From the IMG/VR virus record IMGVR_UViG_3300036806_000093, positions 1 through 41,522 of that record: a stretch of 41,522 bases of DNA; one strand, 5' to 3'. Shown here in pieces: positions 6,628 to 12,711 of this stretch. The number at the start of each line of letters is the position of its first letter. Position 1 is the stretch's first letter. The notes below the pieces were generated by a model. That model was not told where the DNA came from and ran no database searches. It was given only the letters and a program-made list of their open reading frames with translations. Made by a program: the position numbers and the translations under genes. This stretch comes from a virus.

Positions 6628-7118
6628 AACGCCTGCGCTTCGCCCCGAAGCTAAGGGATCGCCTCCTCGCAAATAACCGCGCTGACGCTGGCTACGCTCG
6701 CCTCTACGGCAAGGAACCGATTGCGCAGGCCGAGATTGCGCCCAAGCGGGAGTACAAGCGCAACGAGGGGCGTGTATCTGAGAGCGATGTGAATGACGTG
6801 GTACGCCAGTTCTCGGCGGATCATAGCGGACGGCTCAAGCTTTGGCGAAATAACCGCGGTGCTGTAGCTATGGCGGGCGGCGCGCTTGTCACTTACGGCG
6901 TGGGGCCGAATGGCGCGAGCGACTTCATCGGCTACCGTGAGGTCACCATCACGCAAGCGATGGTCGGCAGCGTCATCGCACAATTCATCGCTGCCGAATC
7001 AAAAGCCCCCGACGCTGGTCCGCCCGGTGATGCTCAGATACGCTTCATCGAGCGCATCAATGACGCTGGCGGCGTCGCTATCGTGGTACGCGAACGCAAA
7101 GACTTGGATCAGCTATGA
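6624..7118 (+). CDS. VRR-NUC domain endonuclease
   Basis: The 164-residue protein carries the VRR-NUC (PD-(D/E)XK superfamily) pattern: WRNNRGAV, GPNGASDFIG (D100), IAAESKAP (E125, K127) and an IRFIERINDAGGVAIVV segment with Q138. These are structure-selective nucleases; in phages they may process replication or recombination intermediates before packaging. ATGA overlaps on both sides place it in the replication operon with the helicase-primase. Confidence 0.85.
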   Translation: MKRLRFAPKLRDRLLANNRADAGYARLYGKEPIAQAEIAPKREYKRNEGRVSESDVNDVVRQFSADHSGRLKLWRNNRGAVAMAGGALVTYGVGPNGASDFIGYREVTITQAMVGSVIAQFIAAESKAPDAGPPGDAQIRFIERINDAGGVAIVVRERKDLDQL

Positions 7119-7282
7119 CCCGCCCCACCGGAACGCTAATCTCCGCAACGAACCAGCTCCAAGTCATCCGCGTTCTCGGCGCAGGCAAGCTCGAAGCCGA
7201 GGAGCGGCAACTCAAGGCGATCCGCAATCGACGCAATTACCTGTCCAGGACTCGGACTGCGGGCGGACGGTGGGCGAAGTAG
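7115..7282 (+). CDS. Small basic hypothetical protein (55 aa)
   Basis: A short ORF starting at ATG 7115 (ATGA overlap) and ending in TAG immediately before the next ATG at 7283. The protein is arginine-rich toward its end (AIRNRRNYLSRTRTAGGRW). It is supported mainly by perfect spacing between two genes. Function unknown. Confidence 0.5.
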   Translation: MTRPTGTLISATNQLQVIRVLGAGKLEAEERQLKAIRNRRNYLSRTRTAGGRWAK

Positions 7283-7543
7283 ATGCTCGACGCCGCCGAG
7301 CTGGAGAACCCGATCCCGAGAGTGAGGGCATGCTTACGGCGCGGCAACGAGCGCGCGATGTGGCGCATCGCAGATCGCATGGCGCGCGTGCTGTGGTGCA
7401 GTATGGCGCACGAGGATTACGAGGTGTACCCTGAGCAGCCCTGGGAGAAGTTGCCCGAAGGCGTGCGCATGAAGCTGCATCATTCCATGTGGATGTGCAT
7501 CACGCTCGTTAATCGAATCGTAGAGCTGGCGCCGACGAGGTAA
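7283..7543 (+). CDS. Hypothetical protein (86 aa)
   Basis: The ORF begins directly after the preceding stop codon (TAG-ATG). It contains RVRACLRRGNERAMWRIADRMARVLW and a methionine-rich segment. No domain recognised. Its position just ahead of the helicase-primase suggests a replication-linked role. Confidence 0.55.
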   Translation: MLDAAELENPIPRVRACLRRGNERAMWRIADRMARVLWCSMAHEDYEVYPEQPWEKLPEGVRMKLHHSMWMCITLVNRIVELAPTR

Positions 7544-7549
7544 CTGCAC

Positions 7550-9700
7550 TTGGAGCAGGAGGAGGGGCTCGTTGCGTTCGTATCCAGGTTCCTTCCTGGA
7601 CTAAAAAAAAACGGGGGAGAATGCCATCATGCTTGCCCGTTCCATTCGGATGAGGGCGAGTCCTTCCGCATAGACGACAGCGCATGGCGCTGTCTGGTTT
7701 GCGCGGAACAGGAACGCTTCTCGAATGACGCATCCGGTTTCTTGCAAGCGTTCCTCGGTTGCGATGCCGCGCATGCCCAATACGAGCTTGACCATCTGGA
7801 CGGACTTCCACAGGCGATGCCGATCGAGCAGGCGAAGCTGCGCCGTCCGTGCTTCTTCGGACTCGGCCTAGCCCTCAAGCGCCCGGGGGTCAAGCTGTGG
7901 ATACACGATGACTACGATGCGACCTTCGCAGCGCGCGAGCTGATCCCGGAGCGAGCGCACTTAGGCTACATCGAGGGGCGCTCCCTCGGAGAGCTTGGCC
8001 TCCCGGAGCGGCAATATTGCGTGCTGGTGCCTTCCGGTGCGCGCGGCTCCTGGGAACGCATGGTCAAGGTGGCGAACGTGTTGCATCAGGCCGGGCACGA
8101 TGTGCGCTTGATCGATGCCCGCGACCGGCCCTGGGACTGGCGCATCGGCTCGATACCAGAGACGCATGACGAGATTTTTGACTGGGCGACCAAGCAGATG
8201 CGTAAGTGGCCGCTCAAAGACAATGACGCGGCGCAGCAGAGCCCCGTAAGCGCGAGCCTCGGGACGAACGCCGGACTCACGACAGCGGCCTACTCTGTCC
8301 CCGGCGAAGCTCCAACCTCTGCTGCTGCCGCGTCTCCCTTTGCCGTCCCGCAGGGTACGCCGGAACTCCCTGCCTCAGCCCCCCCGCCTACGCCTGCCAA
8401 CTCCCTTCGGTCGGACCTCCCCGGCCAAATCACGGCAGCGGGCGAGGGGCTTGAGGTACAGCAACCGGCGAGCGGGACGGCTCCTATAACGCCACGGGCC
8501 GCGCCAGGTGAGCCCCCAGCACGCTCAAACGGCTCCGCTGGCCCTCCGCTATCACCCGAGGACCGCGTGCGTGCCTACGAGGCCCAAGCCCGCGCCGAAG
8601 TCCTCTCCGGCATGGTCTACACCTGCATCGCGGATGTGCGCCCCGAGGCGGTCAAGTGGCTCTGGCCCGGGCGCATTCCCTTGGGCGAGTTGTCCATGAT
8701 CGTGGGCGATCCGGGCTTGGGAAAGTCGCAGATATGCGCTTCGCTTACGTCAGTGGTCACTAACGGAGGTCAGTGGCCGGTAACGCGCGAACGCTGCGAT
8801 GTAGGCTCGGTGCTGATCCTATCGGCCGAGGACAACATCAAGCATACGATCCGCCCGCGCCTGGACGCGGCTGGCGCAGATGTGCAGCGCTGCCACACGC
8901 TCCAAGCCATCAAGCGCGTCGCCGAGGACGGCAGCACCTTCGAGGGTGGTTTTAACCTCGCTGAGGACTTGGCCAAGCTCTCCGTGCTCATGGATCACCT
9001 ACAGGATGTGCGCCTAGTCATCATCGATCCGGTAAGCGCCTACCTCGGCGAGACCGACTCGCACAAGAACGCCGAGGTGCGCGGCATGCTCGCCCCGCTC
9101 ACGACGCTGGCCGGTCGGCACAGGGCCGCGATCATCCTGGTGTCGCACCTCACCAAGTCGCAATCGACGAACGCGCTGATGCGCGTGCAGGGCTCCATCG
9201 CCTTTGCCGCCCTGTGCCGCGCCGTGTGGGGCGTCGCAGCGGACAAGGACAACCACGACCGGCGCTTGTTCATGCCGCTCAAGAACAACCTCGGCCAGGA
9301 CAAGACCGGATTGGCCTACTCGATCGAGGGGATGCAACTGGAGGCCCAGGACGAAGGCGAGCCGATACCCACATCGCGCATCCTATGGGAGTCTCAGCTT
9401 GTCGAGATGGGCGCGGACGAAGCCTTCAGCGGCTCCATGGGCTATGAGGAGCGCGGCGAGATGGACGCGGCGAAGGATTTCTTGCGCGAGCTGCTGGCCG
9501 ATGGGCGCGTCAAGGCAACCGAAGCTCAGAGCGCGGCCAAGCAGGCCGGGCACTCGCTTACGACCATCGGTCGCGCCAAGCGTGCGATGAAGGTCTTATC
9601 TGAACGCGACGGCTTCGGCCCGAAGGCCACCTTCTACTGGAAGCTGCAGCCTGAGCGGCAAGAGCAGGAATCACCGCCCAGGTCGTGGATGCCGGATTAG
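7550..9700 (+). CDS. Helicase-primase: zinc-finger N-domain plus RepA-like ATPase and C-terminal winged helix
   Basis: A 716-residue protein. Residues C29, H32, C48 and C51 form a CHC2-like zinc site as in primases. Residues ~228-340 are a Pro/Ala-rich linker. The ATPase core has Walker A GDPGLGKS (386-393) and Walker B VIIDPVSAY (D493), typical of RepA-like AAA_25 hexameric helicases. The last ~70 residues form a winged-helix-like module that is also encoded alone at 10687-11007. It likely unwinds DNA and helps priming; I cannot show primase catalysis. The start is TTG 7550 with GAGG upstream; no in-frame ATG precedes the zinc site. Nine consecutive A's (7603-7611) fall within codons 18-21. 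Confidence 0.85.
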   Translation: MEQEEGLVAFVSRFLPGLKKNGGECHHACPFHSDEGESFRIDDSAWRCLVCAEQERFSNDASGFLQAFLGCDAAHAQYELDHLDGLPQAMPIEQAKLRRPCFFGLGLALKRPGVKLWIHDDYDATFAARELIPERAHLGYIEGRSLGELGLPERQYCVLVPSGARGSWERMVKVANVLHQAGHDVRLIDARDRPWDWRIGSIPETHDEIFDWATKQMRKWPLKDNDAAQQSPVSASLGTNAGLTTAAYSVPGEAPTSAAAASPFAVPQGTPELPASAPPPTPANSLRSDLPGQITAAGEGLEVQQPASGTAPITPRAAPGEPPARSNGSAGPPLSPEDRVRAYEAQARAEVLSGMVYTCIADVRPEAVKWLWPGRIPLGELSMIVGDPGLGKSQICASLTSVVTNGGQWPVTRERCDVGSVLILSAEDNIKHTIRPRLDAAGADVQRCHTLQAIKRVAEDGSTFEGGFNLAEDLAKLSVLMDHLQDVRLVIIDPVSAYLGETDSHKNAEVRGMLAPLTTLAGRHRAAIILVSHLTKSQSTNALMRVQGSIAFAALCRAVWGVAADKDNHDRRLFMPLKNNLGQDKTGLAYSIEGMQLEAQDEGEPIPTSRILWESQLVEMGADEAFSGSMGYEERGEMDAAKDFLRELLADGRVKATEAQSAAKQAGHSLTTIGRAKRAMKVLSERDGFGPKATFYWKLQPERQEQESPPRSWMPD

Positions 9701-9972
9701 CCTGGCGCTGATTGCTCCATCTCGCGCAGCAGCGCGCGGGCATCCCTAGCGCCTTGATTGCTTTCTGGGATACGACCGAGTTTCGCCATCTGATCCAGCG
9801 AAGCGAGTGCGGACTGAAGCGCCGCGACCAGCCGCGCTCGATCGGCTTCGAGTTTGCGGGCGAAATTAGCCGGAACTACTTTGTCCATGAGAATAATCTC
9901 CTCGGCCTCAAATGGAATATTGCCCATTGTTTCAGCAGCATCGGTCAGAGGCGTTGCGATCTTGTCGGTCAT
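9697..9972 (-). CDS. TDA/FARKLE paralogue, hypothetical early protein (91 aa)
   Basis: Starts MTDKIATPLTDA and contains FARKLEADRARLVAALQ, closely resembling the proteins at 4361-4684 and 183-830. ATG 9972 overlaps the upstream stop (ATGA), which fixes the start. It converges with the helicase gene, their stops overlapping by 4 nt, so no room is left for a terminator. Function unknown; the repeated module may mediate oligomerisation. Confidence 0.7.
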   Translation of the reverse strand: MTDKIATPLTDAAETMGNIPFEAEEIILMDKVVPANFARKLEADRARLVAALQSALASLDQMAKLGRIPESNQGARDARALLREMEQSAPG

Positions 9973-10169
9973 GAGGTGGCCTTTCCGGGGATCACGGTAA
10001 AATAGCTTGGGACTACTTCTAGGATAAGCAGGAGTTCCCGAGCATCCTGTGGCGTGAGTTCGCAACGGTTGCAGTTAGCGTATGAAATCAATTTGCGCCT
10101 TAGGTCGTTGTGAAGCTTTGGCGCATTCACAGCGTCCGTGCCGATGCGGGAGATAATAGGCTTGCTCAT
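9969..10169 (-). CDS. Hypothetical protein (66 aa)
   Basis: A small protein with ELTPQDARELLLILE in its C-terminal half and a short GKATS end. The region encoding that end is also the ribosome-binding region of the next gene and is echoed at 4600-4620, supporting a duplicated gene pair. No family recognised; no clear Shine-Dalgarno precedes it. Confidence 0.55.
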   Translation of the reverse strand: MSKPIISRIGTDAVNAPKLHNDLRRKLISYANCNRCELTPQDARELLLILEVVPSYFTVIPGKATS

Positions 10170-10185
10170 GCGGCTGCCCGACCCG

Positions 10186-10359
10186 TTAGATTAGGTCGAG
10201 CTTGACAGCGAGCATTTCGCTGAAATCGTCGAGCGAGCCGAGCTTACGCTTGCGCTCGATGTTCGCGACCTCGGCGAGCGCTTCCTCGTGCGTGACTGGC
10301 CGATTCAGCCCGTAGTGTCTGCGGATGATCCTGCAAGTTTCCGTTTCGCGTTGTTTCAT
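10186..10359 (-). CDS. Small hypothetical protein (57-58 aa)
   Basis: Two adjacent ATGs (10362 and 10359) are possible starts; the second has the better 6-nt spacing to GGGAG. The protein begins MKQRETETCRIIRRHYG and has THEEALAEVANIERKRKLGS, a helical charged region. It is preceded by the 20-bp repeated leader at 10366-10385 and ends 16 nt before the next gene. Function unknown. Confidence 0.6.
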   Translation of the reverse strand: MKQRETETCRIIRRHYGLNRPVTHEEALAEVANIERKRKLGSLDDFSEMLAVKLDLI

Positions 10360-10365
10360 CATCTT

Positions 10366-10385
10366 CTCCCAATGTGTTGGAGTGG
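10366..10385 (-). promoter_or_regulatory. Repeated 20-bp leader, copy 2
   Basis: Identical to 4690-4709: minus-strand CCACTCCAACACATTGGGAG. Both copies lie between a stop codon and the next start and end in the Shine-Dalgarno sequence. Confidence 0.65.
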
Positions 10386-10390
10386 TGGGG

Positions 10391-10609
10391 TTAGTGGAAT
10401 ACCCGATTCAATGCTCTGACGGTTGCGCGCGCGCTTTGCCTCAGTCCGGACGTGCAGTCCACGCCTTCCGAATAAAACTCGGCATCTGAAAGCAGTACCA
10501 TCAATTGAGGCACTGTCGCATGTGTATCTGTAGCTGGCTTGAAAATCCCGCGCTCGATGCTGTCCTGAGCGAACTTGGGCGGAAGCTTGGTCCAGTCAAC
10601 CTTTGACAT
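10391..10609 (-). CDS. Hypothetical early protein (72 aa)
   Basis: Starts MSKVDWTKLPPKFAQDSIERG after a GGAGGGAAAG Shine-Dalgarno. The C-terminal half is helical (GLRQSARATVRALNRVF). The 13-bp leader element also found before the gene at 5459 lies just upstream. No family recognised. Confidence 0.6.
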   Translation of the reverse strand: MSKVDWTKLPPKFAQDSIERGIFKPATDTHATVPQLMVLLSDAEFYSEGVDCTSGLRQSARATVRALNRVFH

Positions 10610-10625
10610 CTTTCCCTCCTATCCC

Positions 10626-10638
10626 CCGCCAGAATAGC
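10626..10638 (-). promoter_or_regulatory. Repeated 13-bp leader element, copy 2
   Basis: Minus-strand GCTATTCTGGCGG, the same as 5475-5487. In this copy the flanks extend it into a CCCCGC/GCGGGG hairpin with a 7-nt loop. It lies about 6 nt upstream of GGAGGGAA in both places. Confidence 0.5.
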
Positions 10639-10686
10639 GGGGAGTCAGTCTGACGGGATGCGCCCGGCGCGCTGGTGCATGATGCT

Positions 10687-11007
10687 TTACGGTGTGTTGC
10701 CCTGCTCCTGCGCGGGCAAGTGCCACCAGAACCTACCTCCAGGCCCGAATCCGCGCCGTTCCGAGCGAATGCCCAGCGCGGCCTTTGCGCGCTTCAAGGT
10801 GGTCTCCTCCAGTGCGAGCGCCATGCCTTCGTTCAGCAACTCCTGCGCCGGGCGTGGACCTGCCGATAGTTGCTCGACCAGCCAAGCGATCGCACGCTCC
10901 CTCGGCCACGGCCCAGCTCGCTCCAATTCAGCTCGCAACCACGCCTCGCCGCCGAGTTTCAGGTAACTGCGCTCCTCGTCCAAGTTCAGTTCTATTTGAA
11001 GGATCAT
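10687..11007 (-). CDS. Stand-alone winged-helix module resembling the helicase C-terminus (106 aa)
   Basis: Residues ~38-100 (AIAWLVEQLSAGPRPAQEL...TLKRAKAALGI...RRGFGPGGRFWWHLP) parallel the end of the 716-residue helicase (AKDFLRELLADGRVKATEA...TIGRAKRAMKV...RDGFGPKATFYWKL). This is the winged-helix-like tail often fused to RepA-type helicases, here as a separate protein. It could bind the same DNA or partner and modulate replication. ATG 11007 lies at the predicted start point of the promoter at 11014-11043. Confidence 0.65.
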   Translation of the reverse strand: MILQIELNLDEERSYLKLGGEAWLRAELERAGPWPRERAIAWLVEQLSAGPRPAQELLNEGMALALEETTLKRAKAALGIRSERRGFGPGGRFWWHLPAQEQGNTP

Positions 11008-11013
11008 GCTGTC

Positions 11014-11043
11014 ACTCTAGCATCGGAATGCCGCGCTTGTCAA
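11014..11043 (-). promoter_or_regulatory. Candidate strong sigma70 promoter, leftward
   Basis: On the minus strand a perfect TTGACA (11043-11038) is followed after 18 nt by TAGAGT (11019-11014). Six bases separate the -10 box from ATG 11007, so transcription would start at the ATG and the message would be leaderless. Confidence 0.55.
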
Positions 11044-11368
11044 GTGGCGCGAATCATCTGCCTTCACGAGTACCCTCTGCAAATCTATGTCCACACGCCA
11101 TCTAGTGCCATGTCGCAAAGACCATTGCAAATCTATACGTAACCCCTTGTTCCCACGCAACTACTACTACTACTACTTACCATAGATTGTCGTATGGCGC
11201 ACGCGAGGACCATAGAATTTCATAAAAGCAGAGTGCCACTAACGCAACCCATGACGCTCTATGCAATCCTGACAACTAGCTGACGGAACCTGACACACAG
11301 CGTTTGCGCAGTGCAGAATGATTTGACAATGCGATATACTCTAATTCTTTAACAAGCATGGAGGATAA
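11044..11368. promoter_or_regulatory. Intergenic control region with short repeats and a rightward promoter
   Basis: This ~325-bp gene-free stretch separates leftward early genes from the rightward late block. It holds two copies of TGCAAATCTAT (11078-11088 and 11126-11136), an inverted ATAGATT core (11182-11188), a second CCATAGA (11214-11220), and a CTA/ACT triplet tract (11161-11176). Near its right end are TTGACA (11323-11328), TATACT (11335-11340) and GAGGA before an ATG at 11369. TTGACA and TATACT are only 6 nt apart, so they do not form one normal promoter; TATACT is a good -10 box with a weak -35. The repeats could be repressor operators or origin iterons. Confidence 0.45.
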
Positions 11369-11374
11369 ATGATA
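11369..11374 (+). pseudogene. Severed start of the endonuclease VII gene
   Basis: A strong GGAGGATAA Shine-Dalgarno and ATG-ATA are immediately followed by the transposon terminus at 11375. In the present sequence the reading frame continues only 15 codons into the transposon before a stop. I infer these are the original first codons of the gene whose remainder is at 12233-12563; the missing middle is not in the window. Confidence 0.5.
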
Positions 11375-11398
11375 GGCGATATTAGACTTCGCGTACCC
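11375..11398. repeat. Terminal inverted repeat (right end) of the transposon
   Basis: It reads GGCGATATTAGACTTCGCGT then ACCC. It matches the other end (39403-39426) at 22 of 24 bases, differing only at the 3rd and 17th bases. The two ends face each other once the two transposon pieces are joined. GG-starting inverted repeats are usual for the IS1595 family. The flanking phage octamer is AAATGATA. Confidence 0.8.
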
Positions 11399-11418
11399 AA
11401 CGCGGGGAGTGGGTCGGG

Positions 11419-11682
11419 ATGACCACGCGTAAGCTGGTTCTGATTGAGTGGCTCGATTCGCATTCCGGGAGCGGATGGAAGACCGTTGAACAACTTGAGC
11501 GCGTCGCTATGCCCCTCTATTGCCGCTCTGTCGGCTGGCTAGTTGCAGAGCGCAAAGAGTGCAAAGTCATCGTCCCGCATATTGGCGGCGAGAAAAACGG
11601 TGATGCGATGTTGATAGGCTGTGGGGACCTTACGATCCCCACAGACGCCATCATTAAAACGACCGTGCTGCGGCAGAAATGA
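11419..11682 (+). CDS. Transposon passenger protein (87 aa), unknown function
   Basis: The protein (MTTRKLVLIEWLDSHSG...) has a beta-rich middle and no motif I recognise. It lies next to the inverted repeat and faces the 50-aa gene tail to tail, with 3 nt between stops. No good Shine-Dalgarno precedes ATG 11419, though it overlaps the stop of the short frame from 11369. Residence inside the element marks it as cargo, not a phage gene. Confidence 0.6.
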   Translation: MTTRKLVLIEWLDSHSGSGWKTVEQLERVAMPLYCRSVGWLVAERKECKVIVPHIGGEKNGDAMLIGCGDLTIPTDAIIKTTVLRQK

Positions 11683-11685
11683 ACT

Positions 11686-11838
11686 TTACTTCCGCCCCTT
11701 GCCCGGCAACGGCACGCGTTCTACGACCGTCGTGTTCGGTCGCGCACGCGCTTCAGCGACCGGGATGAAATGCCCGGTTTTTGCGTCCCGCCCTTTGAGA
11801 CTTGTTTCCGGCGGTTTCGGCGGTTTCTTTGTGCTCAT
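11686..11838 (-). CDS. Small basic transposon passenger protein (50 aa)
   Basis: A Pro/Lys-rich protein with RDAKTGHFIPVAEA followed by NTTVVERVP. The RDAxTG(x)FI/V...EA...P..TVVE pattern occurs in many short uncharacterised bacterial proteins, some beside mobile elements; this is from memory. Its Shine-Dalgarno is excellent (GGAGGTGA, 6 nt before ATG 11838). A palindrome overlapping a plausible -10 box lies 20 nt upstream. Confidence 0.65.
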   Translation of the reverse strand: MSTKKPPKPPETSLKGRDAKTGHFIPVAEARARPNTTVVERVPLPGKGRK

Positions 11839-11857
11839 TTGAATCACCTCCTTTCTA

Positions 11858-11881
11858 CTGTATAACGGTATGGTTAAACAG
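11858..11881. promoter_or_regulatory. Operator-like 24-bp palindrome over a leftward promoter
   Basis: CTGTATAACGGTATGGTTAAACAG has 9 of 12 base pairs symmetric, with arms CTGT-x-TAAC and GTTA-x-ACAG. On the minus strand it contains TATACA, a plausible -10 box, with CTGAAA 17 nt upstream. A dimeric repressor bound here would block transcription of the 50-aa gene at 11686-11838. Confidence 0.5.
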
Positions 11882-11909
11882 TTTCAGTTCGTAATGGCGG
11901 TAACGTGGC

Positions 11910-11953
11910 GTGGAGAGCTGGCCGGTGATCAGCCGATACAACCAGCCCTCCAC
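11910..11953. other. Stable hairpin between passenger genes
   Basis: GTGGAGAGCTGG (11910-11921) and CCAGCCCTCCAC (11942-11953) pair over 12 positions with one mismatch around a 20-nt loop. It lies just past the stop of the large passenger gene at 11976 in its direction of transcription. No U-run follows, so it is not a classical intrinsic terminator; it may be a transcript-end structure or an attenuator. Confidence 0.4.
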
Positions 11954-11975
11954 GTTCTCCACGACTGCACAGTTC

Positions 11976-12232
11976 TTAAGCGCCAGTTTTCGCGTCTTTC
12001 AGTTCGATTCCCAGTTCTACGGGGCTTGCATCGTCGTACACTTGGCTAACGTTCATCGCGAACGTGCGGAACCAGCGGAGCCGGTTATCGGCTGGCCATC
12101 CTGCGTCTGCTTGTGGAATCTTCCGTAGGAGTGCCATCAGCAGTGGATCAAGATGAAGATCGCCGCCGTCGCCGCCGCCGTTCCTGCGCTTCTCAATCTC
12201 TGGCGGTTTTTCCCTCACCACCACAGCGGGCA
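11976..12232 (-). pseudogene. C-terminal part of the large transposon passenger gene
   Basis: This encodes VVVREKPPEIEKRRNGGG...LHLDPLLMALLRKIP...WPADNRLRWF..., ending DAKTGA. The segment overlapping 12141-12232 is identical to the last 92 bases of the gene visible at 40899-41522, and continuing from there (12140 to 11976, 55 codons) gives an unbroken 262-residue protein. Here the gene has no start and abuts endonuclease VII sequence. Confidence 0.8.
12141..12232. repeat. 92-bp inverted repeat, internal copy
   Basis: Exact reverse complement of 41431-41522, the right edge of the window. It is the overlap through which the two transposon pieces can be joined. Divergence beyond 12232 marks the junction with the phage endonuclease VII gene. 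Confidence 0.9.
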
Positions 12233-12563
12233 GCAGGACCCTACACAGTTTTCGCTTACTTCTAGATGGTGCCGTGTTTGCGTCAGGGAGGCTGTACGGA
12301 ATTGGCGCTATCGCAAGCTTGGAACGTCACGAGAGGAATACTTAGCGATACTGTCAGGCCAACTCGGCTCTTGTGCTATTTGCTCCAAGCAGGAAGGCGC
12401 GGTGATGGGCGGGCACAGAGGATTGCACCTCGACCATGACCACCTTACCGGCAAACGTCGTGGCATCCTGTGCTCGAACTGCAATCAGATTCTAGGGCGC
12501 GTCAAGGACAGCATAGCGCACCTTGAGCGCATGATCGCTTATCTACGCAACCACGGCGCTTGA
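12233..12563 (+). pseudogene. Recombination endonuclease VII, 5'-truncated
   Basis: The frame encodes RWCRVCVREAVRNW, then LGSCAICSK...LHLDHDHLTGKRRGILCSNCN and ends AYLRNHGA. The CxxC ... LDHDH ... RGILCxxCN pattern is the zinc-stabilised HNH core of phage endonuclease VII, which resolves branched DNA during packaging. The N-terminus is lost: upstream of 12233 the frame runs into transposon sequence. An ATG at 12153 in that sequence could give a 136-residue chimera with the catalytic core intact, so residual activity cannot be excluded. Original start codons probably lie at 11369. Confidence 0.8.
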
Positions 12564-12597
12564 CACGCATTCGCATTGCGCGTAGAAGCCTGTCAGC

Positions 12598-12711
12598 ATG
12601 ATGTACATGGCGAAGTCCAACAGTCAGCTTTGGTCCGAGTTCTGGGCAATCCTGCTGGGCATGATAGCCTTCGCTGCATGGTTCTCGATCGCTGTGCTCT
12701 CGCCGGCATGA
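12598..12711 (+). CDS. 37-aa single-pass membrane protein
   Basis: A small ORF (ATG 12598, or in-frame ATG 12607) encoding MAKSNSQLWSEFWAILLG followed by a hydrophobic helix (MIAFAAWFSIAVL). It has one TM segment and no enzyme motif. It overlaps the next ORF by ATGA. The ribosome site is weak. Position between endonuclease VII and packaging genes. Confidence 0.45.
   Translation: MMYMAKSNSQLWSEFWAILLGMIAFAAWFSIAVLSPA

Larger units (their letters stand above)
11375..12232 (-). mobile_element. IS1595-type transposon fragment (right-end part)
   Basis: This segment starts with a terminal inverted repeat matching the one at 39403-39426 and ends within a gene whose 5' part is at 40899-41522. It carries two passenger genes and the end of a third. 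Positions 12141-12232 are the exact reverse complement of 41431-41522. It lacks the transposase and the other terminus, so as assembled it could not move by itself. The right boundary abuts endonuclease VII coding sequence. Confidence 0.8.

Noticed and set aside
11161-11176. CTA/ACT triplet tract as a repeat array or CRISPR
   Set aside because: Only about five triplets with no spacers; a simple microsatellite. No CRISPR-like repeats were seen anywhere in the window.
12153-12232. ATG-started extension of endonuclease VII (MKIAAVAAAV...)
   Set aside because: These codons are the antisense of the transposon passenger gene; the native N-terminus is lost. Kept only as a possible chimeric start.
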